The notes under the pieces are model-generated. The model searched no databases, was not told the DNA's origin, and saw only the letters and a program-made list of their open reading frames with translations. DNA of 64,000 nt from Echinometra lucunter (Eukaryota; Echinodermata; Echinoidea; Camarodonta; Echinometridae), in assembly GCA_029962745.1 (NCBI GenBank), contig CM057165.1, forward strand, positions 26,068,319 to 26,132,318, given 5' to 3'. This document shows positions 50,963 through 60,900 of the stretch, one piece after another. The position numbers were made by a program, and so were the translations under genes. Positions within the stretch are counted from its first letter, which is position 1. Each line of letters begins with the position of its first letter.

Positions 50963-51627
50963 CTGGAGACTTTTCTGATGTTGTGACAATCATGTTGAAA
51001 TAGGCGATAATTTCCCCTTTTTCCTTTTTTTTTTTTTTTTTTTTTTTCTTGGTACTATCACGTACTGCTGAAAAGTATGATTATATCAATGGTTGGTGTC
51101 CATGAAGAAGGTTATCAAGTTTGTCTCTTTACTGTTGCTCTTTATTTGTTGGTGCATAAAATGGAAGCTAATAACCTGGTCATTATAAAAAGAAATTAAG
51201 CCATCAAAAGACTAAGTCGTAAGGAAGGGATAATTCCTTCACCCAGTGCCATTTAAGCTTCCTGCGCATTTTTATAAAAGATTGTCTCTCTTTTTTTCTC
51301 TCCTTTTGTTTTAATTTTTCATTCAGCTGCAGGTTTGTCATTTAGTGCCAAGGGCCTTCAATACGTTTCCTATGATCACTCATATGCTCCACAGCTTGTA
51401 TTTCATGTAAGTGCATTGCATTCAGCTACCTATGAAAGTCAGGCTTTTAGACATTCTGAATACATTTCATGCAAAGTGTTAATTTGTACGCTAAGAAAAC
51501 ACATAGTGAGATATTGAATATATCTTTGTTCTCTCTTTGTAGAAGTCGGGATTTCAGGCAAAACTTGAGTTGTTGGAGATGTTCCACCTCATGATACCTT
51601 TGAGCATACTTTTTAGTAGAAATGTAT

Positions 51628-51713
51628 GCAGAGCAGTGATGATACTATCGAATGTCCCCATATGAATCCATGGAGATTATTTTCGTTTTACCCTCTTTTG
51701 GACTGAGCTCTGC
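51628..51713 (+). ncRNA. Box C/D snoRNA, family Y, copy 1
   Basis: Perfect stem GCAGAGC (51,628-51,634) with GCTCTGC (51,707-51,713); box C GTGATGA (51,636-51,642); D CTGA (51,703-51,706). CGAATGTCCCC before a possible D' ATGA is complementary, with one wobble, to 18S GGGGGCATTCG. It ends 83 nt before the exon at 51,797. Confidence 0.82.
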
Positions 51714-52143
51714 TTCTGAAATTTTATCCTTCTGACATATTTTGTCACCAATGTTGTGTATTTCATGAGATTCTTGTTCTCATTTCTGTCTCTCAGTGGC
51801 CTGTGGCATCATCACCTGACAGGGGCTCTGACATCATCAGTAGACCTTGACTCTGTAACTTGATGGAAATGATCTGGAGAATGGAGGAATATTGATGAGG
51901 ATCCAGGTAAATTTGAGTTTATTTTTTCAATGTGTTGTAAAACATCTTGCATATACATTTCATACTAAGTGATAAGTGATAGTTTACTGTCTTTAATGAT
52001 TGTAAAGGAATGATAACTTCAAGACAGGAAAGAAAAACAAAACAAAATCCTAATACATTGTCATGTAGAAACTTAACAAAGCGAAATTGGGAACTGGTAT
52101 TAGTTAGCTTCTGATACCTCTAAATATATTAGTAGAATGTGTA

Positions 52144-52227
52144 CAGAGCAGTGATGATACTATCGAATGTCCCCGTATGAATCCATTGTGATTATTTTCG
52201 TTTTACCCTCTTATAGACTGAGCTCTG
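52144..52227 (+). ncRNA. Box C/D snoRNA, family Y, copy 2
   Basis: Stem CAGAGC (52,144-52,149) with GCTCTG (52,222-52,227); box C GTGATGA (52,151-52,157); D CTGA (52,218-52,221). Near-identical to copy 1 except just upstream of D, so the inner guide is the conserved one. It ends 82 nt before the exon at 52,310, which itself resembles the exon at 51,797. Confidence 0.82.
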
Positions 52228-52662
52228 CTTCTAAAATAACCATCCTTTCGACATATATCACCAATGTTGTATATTTCATGAGATCCTTATTCTCATTTAT
52301 ATTTCTCAGTGACCTATGGTATCGTCATCTGACCGAGGTTCTGAAATCATTGCATGACCTTGACTGCGTCACCTTGACCCTTGGGGAAATGCTGTGGAGG
52401 GTGGAGGAATATCATTGAGGATCATGGTAAATATGAGTATCCTCTTTCTCATTCCTGAAATAGTGTCCTACAAAGTTTATGTACAATGAGGCTTTCAGGC
52501 TTTAGTTAAAATGCATGCACATTTGATGAAGTTCTGTTTGTAATATTAAAGGTTTTGCAAACATGTCCATCTCATATCCTCTCCATGTGTGATTCAGCAT
52601 GACTTTTTAACATCATAACATCACATGTGCATTGTAGTAGGAAGGTTACATCACTGTGAACT

Positions 52663-52736
52663 TTGACCTATGATGTATTTTCGAGTGATCCACCTGAGTA
52701 TTTGTTGATGTCATACTCTGAAATCTCTGAGGTCAA
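52663..52736 (+). ncRNA. Box C/D snoRNA with a 5.8S-complementary guide
   Basis: Stem TTGACC (52,663-52,668) with GGTCAA (52,731-52,736); box C ATGATGT (52,670-52,676); D' CTGA (52,694-52,697); C' TTGATGT; D CTGA (52,727-52,730). CGAGTGATCCAC directly before D' is a 12-base match to the complement of 5.8S rRNA (GTGGATCACTCG). The position-5 rule points to the A three bases after U14; vertebrate SNORD71 guides U14. Confidence 0.72.
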
Positions 52737-54235
52737 TCTTCTCAAACAATGAATTCAACTTTTTTTGCATTTCACAAGGTTAGTTACTAATTACTGAAAT
52801 TAGTCTAAACATACACGGACTTGCTGAAGAGCAGTCTTTTAGACTGATATAAGATTTTACCATGGTTGAATAAATCAAATCAAGCAATAAATGCATTCAT
52901 ACTTAATGAGAATCATTAATCATTTTAGTGATCGAGCGATTTGTTTTCACTTTATACCTTTTGAATATAATCCAAATCTGTTTCAATTGTCATTACAGAT
53001 GTACTATGCTGGACATGATCTGTCGAGCAGTGAAGTGTGGGCAAGGTGAATATTGAACATTGATATCTGATATAATAATACATGTAATATGTAACATTTA
53101 TATACCACTTAAAGGCATTGGCTAACTTTGTGAGTAGCTGATTTAAAAAATTCTCAAACTAAGATGAAACATGTGTATGAGGCTCTGAGCACTTGTATTT
53201 GTACTCAAAAACCCTGAAACCAACCATAATTTGGAATGAAAAAGTGTAAGTTAGATGCAAACGGCGATTTTATTATCCTTCGTCTCACTAGACAATCACT
53301 AAGAGGACCACTTTGCTTGAATTTGAAAATGCCGTTATGTGCCTCCCGCCGCGTGATTCGCCAATACACATAGTAGGGTAAGGTGAGTCATACGCGCATG
53401 CGCACTCCTTATGTCTATTCTGTGCAGCCGACCCTCGTATAGTTTTCAAACATTGGTTCACATTTTTTATATTTAAAAATACTTCCTGTGGATATTATAC
53501 TTTGAAACTTTCAGACTGGTATTTTTACACTATAACCCTTATGTTTATCCCATTTTCAAGTAACAAAACAAGATTTCTTAAAATCATAACAATGTTAACC
53601 AATGTCTTTAATACAACATAACTACGGGAAAGAATTAGAAGAACAAAGAGAATATGAAAGAGAGAGAAAAATGGAAATACATGAACTCGTTTCCTTTCCC
53701 CCTTGGCTTGCGAATGATGACTTGCACAATGCAATGGGAATCTCTCTGATATAGCATGAAGATAAACATTGTCGGCATAAATATGCCGTTCTGACACAAG
53801 CTGAGTGGAAAAGCGAAATTAAAAGCTTTGGCCAGGTCCTAGATTTTTTTATGGTAATATCTTTTTTACATTGATAATGCAATTTAATTTCACTCATTCA
53901 TGTAGCTTGCACAGAATGGTGTATATGTATTCACCCCTGTGTAAAGCACATAAGGATTTTAAAAAGTCACTTGACTAAACCCATTTGTAATGGACTTCTA
54001 TGTGTCTTTGTTGATGCCACAGATCCAGCTTCAACATCTTGTCTGTCTCAAATTAGGGTAAGTTGTATTTCTTATGGCTGGAGATGAAGCTAATTGTCTG
54101 AGGACAGTTACTTCAAAACATGAACACTATCAGCTTCTGCAGAATGCATTGATTTTTTAACCAAACTTTGATCTTCTTTAAGACTTATTATTCACTGATT
54201 TTGTGTTGTCTTTTTGTATTTTCCTGTAATTTCGT

Positions 54236-54335
54236 GATGGGGGGGGGGGGGTAAAACATTCAAGTTTTGACTCGACACAAAGAATTTCGTGGGGGGGGTA
54301 AAACATTCAAGTTTTGACTCGACACAAAGAATTGG
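54236..54335. repeat. Tandem duplication of a 50-bp unit with poly-G
   Basis: GGGGGGGTAAAACATTCAAG and TTTTGACTCGACACAAAGAAT-type sequence occur twice in a row, each starting with a G run. Confidence 0.75.
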
Positions 54336-54387
54336 TTATTATATGATTTTTCTTTTTTAGAGTACAATGACATTTTTATCAATGGTT

Positions 54388-54484
54388 TGGTATTCCAGTG
54401 ATGCTTGATTCTGCCAAATGAAAGCCATAAGATGGCCTTCTTGATTCCAACCTACCCGTTTCGCTAATCCTCTGAGGAATACCA
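54388..54484 (+). ncRNA. Box C/D snoRNA candidate with non-standard C box
   Basis: Perfect 9-bp stem TGGTATTCC (54,388-54,396) with GGAATACCA (54,476-54,484); box C GTGATGC (54,398-54,404), one base off consensus; D CTGA (54,472-54,475). It ends 90 nt before the exon at 54,575, the spacing of the other members. Target not recognised. Confidence 0.65.
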
Positions 54485-54726
54485 TTAACTAGCTTTCTAT
54501 GAGGTAACCATGAATATAATAAATGTAATGTAATGTCTGATGAGTTGACTTACATAAATGTTCTTTCTTTTCAGACATAGGAAACCATCTTGTTATAGCT
54601 ATGGGGGCATGTGCCTTTAGAGATTCTGAAACAGAATAGGTAAGCATGTGTTACTGTATTCTCTCTTTATGAAAGCATAATTAATGGATAGTAAACTGGA
54701 TGTTGTAAGGAATTACCTTGAGCAAA

Positions 54727-54894
54727 TACAGTCAACCTAGCATAAGTCAATCTGCAGGGACTTTTGAAATAGCTTCAGCTCAGACTAAATTCGACTTACA
54801 TGGGAGAATGAAACAATAGATGATTAAAGAGAGGGGTCTTGTGGATGCCCTCAACATACCTTGTGCGAGTTTGACTTGTGCAGGGTTGGCTGTA
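54727..54894. mobile_element. Diverged MITE with TACAGTCAACCTAGCATAAG ends
   Basis: TACAGTCAACCTAGCATAAG and the right end CAGGGTTGGCTGTA are inverted; AAATTCGACTTA lies inside. Relative of 43,003-43,167. Confidence 0.55.
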
Positions 54895-56427
54895 TCTTCT
54901 GAAATAAAATGGATGTTGGGGGGGGGAGACATGGAGAAACTCAATCGAGCAGATGTGAATTTTGCAGTGATTATCTGGGGCTGTGTACAAGAGCATGATG
55001 ATTTCAGTTTTTCCTCTTGAACTCTCTATCTGAGGCACACCAGTGCATGGATGAGATTCTTCAATCTGATACTTGTAACAGCTTCTTTACCATGCAGTGA
55101 TGCAAACTGTTCTGTTTTGCAGTATTTTATACTGTTTTTGTAGAAAAAATACTGCAGATTTCAAGCAAAATACTATTTTTCCTGAACTGTTACCATGCAG
55201 TTCTGTGGCTGTAAAGAAGGATATACCCCTTTTCCACTCGTAATACTTCTTTTCATAGATTATAAAAATATAACAAAAGTTGATAAAAAGTTGGCATTTC
55301 TGATGGAGACTTAAAAGGAGGAGAGGTGGAAGAAAAGTGGTTGCTGTTCTACCTGAACTGTGAAGAGTAATTAGCTTTGGAATAGATAACGTATGACATT
55401 GCCATGAACAAAATAGTGGCCTGTCGCTTTGAGAGTTGAATGTGCCATGTGAAATTTAGATATCTTTTATGCCTCCACCATTAGTAGCTCTTTTGGAAAT
55501 TCAAGGGGCGATTGCTAGTTGTGCATTAGATCTTAAATTTTTATGTAGCTGTGCTTGAAAACTGTTCAAAAGGGGTGTCAGGACAAGCTGTTGAAATATA
55601 TTCTGACCAGTTTGCTTTATCTTTTCATTATTTTACAGGTCTGGAGAAACTTCCTCAAAACTCATGTGGATACTTCTACATCAGTCAACACTACTTCTCC
55701 AGATTATCAAAGACCAGAAAGAGACAACCCACACTCTGAAACAAGTTTATGTTGAATGGAAAATGGATTTTTGTTGTTGTTGTTGTTGTTTTGTTAAGAA
55801 GATAATTAATTTTAGATTAAAGGTAATTATCTTTTTGAAAAAAAAGTTGTGATGAATCATTGATGTGTTGACAGGAAAGAAAAGGGTTCAAATGAAATAA
55901 TCATAGGTCAGTACTTAGTTTTTAAGAGTGAAAGAATACTGTTGTTCTTAAAGAGTGAAAGAGAAAGAATGAAGATGAATGGAAACAGGAGGAAAGGAGA
56001 TGAGTTTCCAGAATGTAGGCAAAGAAAATGAGAGAGAGAGAGAGAGAGAGAGAATTTTGTGTTTTGCGTGTATGATTCAGGGGAAAGAAGGGGATATATA
56101 GGAGAAGTGAATGTGTGATTAGAAAGAGTTGTGACACATGATGTGGAAACTTGAATCTATTAGCAGGGGAAAAGGGTTTCAGGGGTAAACATGACAAAGA
56201 GTTGAGAAGGAAGGCTGGAAGTAGTATTGCAGAATATTAAGAACAACACTGAGGAACCATGTGTCATTTAGCCTTGCAGTGAGTTAGACTCGTCTATCTT
56301 TCAAATCTTCATCTTTACCTCGGTATCTTCTAAATTCATTCTTTGCTTTTTCCTTTCACAATATGCATACTACATAATACTTGTCCTCATACAGTACATG
56401 TACTTCCAACTTGCACCATCATGCTGC

Positions 56428-56610
56428 AGGGGAAAAAATACACGGGGGCTCGGGGCGAATTCGCCCCTGAAACGCCAAAATGAGCCCTGGAAAACTAAAA
56501 AAGAGCCCCTGAAATTCTCATAGGGTCCAATGTAAACTGTAATACAATGTAGAAAATTTGGGTGGGTGGGCTCAAAGAGTAGCCCCGGAAAAAAAAAAAA
56601 AATTCCCTGT
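56428..56610 (-). repeat. Inverted copy of the 43.9-kb dispersed repeat
   Basis: GCAGGGGAAAAAATACACGG, GGGGCGAATTCGCCCC, GAGCCCTGGAAA and GTGGGCTCAAAGAGTAGCCC follow in the reverse order and orientation of 43,865-44,005. Confidence 0.6.
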
Positions 56611-57430
56611 CATGCTGTCATACCTTCTGTCATACATTCTCATCCTTCCCTCTTCAATATTCAGTGACTATTCTCATTCTCTATCTCTAATTCATCTTTC
56701 TGCATACTCGTACTCATTCACACTCTTGTTTCTTTCATTCCAAGAAAAATATGCCCTGAAGAAACAAAAATCCAAGAAGAATCATAGTTTGAGGTGATGT
56801 TTTAGTGTATTAAAAAAGGAAGATATAAAAAAAATGCATACCTAACTTGATCTTCACAAAATTTAACGCAAAGAATACCTTTGATCGTGACAAATGTAAC
56901 TTACATTTACGATACATGTATATGCTGTTTTGCCCTGTGTCCCATCAAGTTCAGTTTCACCTTTAAGTTGTCGGACCCGGATTTGTTTATCAAGTAAACA
57001 GCTATCAACACATAACATGTTTTTCTGATCTGCTGATACATGTACAAGGAATTTATGTAAAAGGGAGTGAAATATACTAATTCTTGATTTGATTTGATTT
57101 ATTTATTTTCTTCTGCATTGATATATGTACAAATTTTTCAGATAATATACGTAAAATAAAATACCAAAGAATTTTTACAATGAATCATAACACAAAGTAT
57201 TTGTAATAATCATTTACAAACAAATGAATAAATTTTCAATTCTTTTTTTTTTTTGTAATTCAGTTAAACATAAGATTTAATTAAAAATAAGATTATTTGC
57301 AGAAGAAGGACTGCCATTATAAGCAATGTGCTTGAAAATATGGCAGCCCCAAATATTATGAAATAGATAACCATATATAACAAATAAGCAGAATGGAAAA
57401 ATAACTTAATCCTGTATTAAGAGGATAATG

Positions 57431-57476
57431 ACGATGATGATGAAATGACGATGATGATGATGATGATGATGATGAT
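57431..57476. repeat. (GAT)n microsatellite
   Basis: ACGATGATGATG units repeat for about 45 bp with one interruption. Confidence 0.85.
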
Positions 57477-57960
57477 TTTTCATTTTCCTACTCCCACACC
57501 CCCCCCCCCCCCACCCGAAACCTATCTTGAGGATGCCTCTGATGGCTCATGTTGAAAGAAGATGGGTAAAGGAGCAAAACATCATACATGTTCCTCTTGT
57601 TACAGAAAACTTGAAAATTTGAGGATTCCTAATTTGCATACAGGGCATTTTTGGCCAACCTTCTGCCAAATTTGGCTGAACTATCCCTTCCCATTTTCCT
57701 GTGACTGGTATACAAGATTGAAGAAGCTCAAGCTATTACATGTCACTGCTCACTATTCTGTTCTGAAGGTTAACATTGGGGAATTTTGCAGGTCATTTGT
57801 TATGTGCAGTTGCATACAAAAATGTTGACCTTCGGGAAAGCTGTTACCCATTTATAGCTACACAGAAGTTCTTGTTTTAAGATTAACATTATGGAGTGCT
57901 GCTGGACATACTCCTGCAATTACTGATAGATGGGTCGACCTTCAAGAAAGTTCTTGGGTG

Positions 57961-60900
57961 TCATCTACAGCTGAGGAGGAGTTCTTGAACTAGCGTCAAC
58001 ATCAATGAATGTTGCTTGCCATGTGTTATCTCCAACACAGTCTCTGCCTGAAATAAAAAAATTTTTAAAAAAAACCAAAATGAAAAAAAACAAAAACAAA
58101 GAATGAATGAAACATGAACATCGGTAAATTAAATTTTAAAAATAGAAATAAAAATACTATACACTGTATTGCATAGCCACCTTGAGTATCAAACCGCTTT
58201 CAAAACTATCAAAAGCAGGCAAAGACTACGTTGTGGGAGAATGAATTGATAAAAAGATGGCAAATACCTAGAGGTTGAAAGAAAACAACTGTGAATCTTC
58301 ACCACAAAACAACAAATATGTCGGAAATTTTACATTCTAACATTATCTGAACGCTTGAACTCTAAGCTTTTGAATGATATATAGCTTGCCTTGTCAAATC
58401 CATGAAAACCCTTTGAAATTACATTTAGAATGAGAGCTTATCAGACAGGGACATCACTAGAATAATAGAGAAAACGGGATGTAAAGAGGAGTCACCATTC
58501 AGGGGTGCCACACTGGTGTCCTATTGACTGTCTCAATAAAAGGCTGAATGAAAACTACCTAGTATTGACTATGAAAGGATTATCAGAAAAGACTCAAACT
58601 TGTGTTTAGCTAGCCACAGAGCGAATGACTTCTGAGTTATATACACATGGTAAAGTGCAGGTTTTCCCCAGCATGCTGGCATACTTTTATTTCAAAATTC
58701 TTCCCCAAATGGTAATTTTAAATCAAAAGAAGAACACATTTCTACATAACAATTAGCTCCAAAATTTGGTCAGATGGCAGATCAACACATTTCTACATAA
58801 CATAACAACTGGCTCCAAAACACATTTCTACATAACAATTATCTCCAAAATTTGGTCAGATGGCAGATCAACAAATGAACTATCAGTCTTTAACTGCACA
58901 TAGATTAGATTTTCCACAGCACTGTACATACAACTGCACAATTCTACAAGTACGATGATACACCAATTCAGTTGCCTGTGCTTCTACAGATGAAGATGAA
59001 GATGAAGAAAATATAAAAAACCTAAATAAAACTTTTCAACCCCAAGCTCTCTATTTTAGCCATTTACTCAAAAATTATCATTGCAACTTAATGGTCATTT
59101 TGTGGTGGAGGGTCACAATTGGACAAACGGATATAGGGGAATGGGTGTCATATGTATTCCTCAATTGGTTCTCTGTAATGAAAAGAGAATTATTGATTTG
59201 GTAGTCCCCTACATCGGGTCATACATAGTATTACCCTGTGAGCAAGGTTACTGCCTCTGTCTCTAGCAATATCAGAGCAAGGATAAAACTAGATCAGATT
59301 CATCCATTATTGATTGAGCACTTGTTGGTCTATTGTCCTAGCTAACTTATATCAAGGTTACTAACTTGTTTTTTACTCTGAATCTAAATGTTCAGAAAAC
59401 AACAAATTAATTTTGATCTAAAGACAGATCATTGCCAGGGGTGACTTGGCCACTATACTAGTGCAAAACTCGACTGGATTAAAAACTCAGACCACTTAAA
59501 GCAGCTGAGGAAAAATAGTACCTCTGCACAAATGAATGAAAATAGCCAAACAATTAGGAAGAATATTTACCTCTCTGAGGTATCTTTGAGCCTCCTGTAG
59601 TCTCTCCAGGTACAGTAGTAGCTTACCCATCTTCAGTAGATGAATCCCTAGACTGGGATGGTATGGACCATAGTGATGCCTGAATAGCACAAAAATAAAC
59701 ATTTAGTCACTGTGAATGCAGTAAATATGAAGGTTCATTCCCAAATTCTTATATCTACAGCAAGCAATACAGATAAGATGAGCAAAAACTCAAGTTCATA
59801 ATGGTTTGAAATATTGGCAGAAATTAAGTTCAACAACATGTGTCAATGTCCTAGTGAATACAAAGATATTCAAATTGCAAAGGGGCTGGTTTAATCATGT
59901 AGATAAACCTTCTGCATGGGGAAGTTTAAACTCGTTTTTTAGTATAAGTTCTATGGCAGCTCGATCTAACAGGGTTTATAGTTACATTCACATTCCATTT
60001 GATCAATATACTTCTACAACCCCTGGCATGTCTTTCATTTTCACCTGTATGGCTGTGTGTTCAGTTGTCCAATCTGGGCAGCCTTCTCCCATGATTGTGT
60101 GTCAATACATGCATCAAATGCTCTGTCTCGGAGCTTCACTAGGAGATGGTGATTTGCTAGAAGACTACTTGAGGAGACCATCGGCTTCACGTAGGGTTCA
60201 CATAGCTGTAACACGGCTGGCCAATGTGAAATTATCATTAAGAAATGTGTAACCCGTGTAGAAAAGCAGTTATGAATGGAGATAATTCTGACAAAAGCTA
60301 CAAGGAATGGGAGGGGAATAATACAGGGGGAAAAAAGATTACATATGGGAACAGAATGGGAACATCAGAAAAAGGAGAGAACTCACATGAACTCCATGAG
60401 TTCAGGAAAAAAGAGAGAGTCAACAATATAGAAGATGGGGGAAACGTGAGATTATAAAGAACAGTTACGTGAGGGTTAGTTTGTGATAACTGTCACAAAA
60501 AACACATTGATTTCCACAATTCACAACCTTTCTTCTCATATACAGTTGATCAAAACTGCTACTGCTTTTATAAATTCTTTCATATTTTTTAGCAAAAGGA
60601 TATTGATAATGTAGGATACTGGTCAAAGCCTCTTCAACTCTCAGCCGAAGATCTGCCAAAGATTTTGGTTTATGGTTTTGACAAAGCAAAGGAAAGATAG
60701 AACAATATCCATGAATAAAGATGTCTTCTATACATGGCAGCTACTGTTAACAAAGGATATCTTGTGTTTTCTCTGCATCTTGTACTTTCTCCTGGGTTTT
60801 CTTCAAGCCTTCTATGGGTGCTTCATCTGGCTTCAATTCCTAAAATATGAAGAAGGTGGGTTATTTTGGAATCAACAAAATATGTTATGCAATAATGGTA

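Larger units (their letters stand above)
39700..55760 (+). ncRNA. GAS5: Non-coding, many-exon snoRNA host gene (GAS5-like)
   Basis: About twenty short exons with GT..AG borders can be placed, including: exon 1 to 39,758; 41,945-41,979; 43,298-43,357; 44,407-44,459; 44,718-44,753; 46,001-46,052; 46,442-46,490; 46,842-46,893; 47,379-47,416; 47,966-48,016; 48,347-48,382; 48,997-49,045; 49,493-49,545; 50,761-50,819; 51,327-51,406; 51,797-51,906; 52,310-52,426; 52,999-53,045; 54,575-54,639; 55,639 onward. They share no open frame. The introns carry at least 16 box C/D snoRNAs, most ending 75-95 nt before the next 3' splice site. SNORD74, SNORD76, SNORD44 and SNORD77/80 guides together are the signature of vertebrate GAS5, so orthology is inferred from snoRNA content; exon sequences of such hosts are not conserved. 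Intron 1 holds repeats and the 40.25-kb hairpin. The 3' end is not defined. Confidence 0.75.
55760..57960. other. Region between the snoRNA host gene and the SMYD3-like gene
   Basis: No coding gene recognised. It holds a (GTT)n run near 55,775, purine-rich sequence and a (GA)n run at about 56,030-56,053, the inverted copy of the 43.9-kb repeat (56,428-56,610), AT-rich DNA, a (GAT)n microsatellite (57,431-57,476) and a poly-C run (about 57,498-57,512). Open frames here are low-complexity. Confidence 0.5.

Noticed and set aside
39700..55760. A protein-coding gene made of the small + strand exons
   Set aside because: The exons do not keep a shared open frame when joined and resemble no protein; the conserved parts are the intronic snoRNAs.
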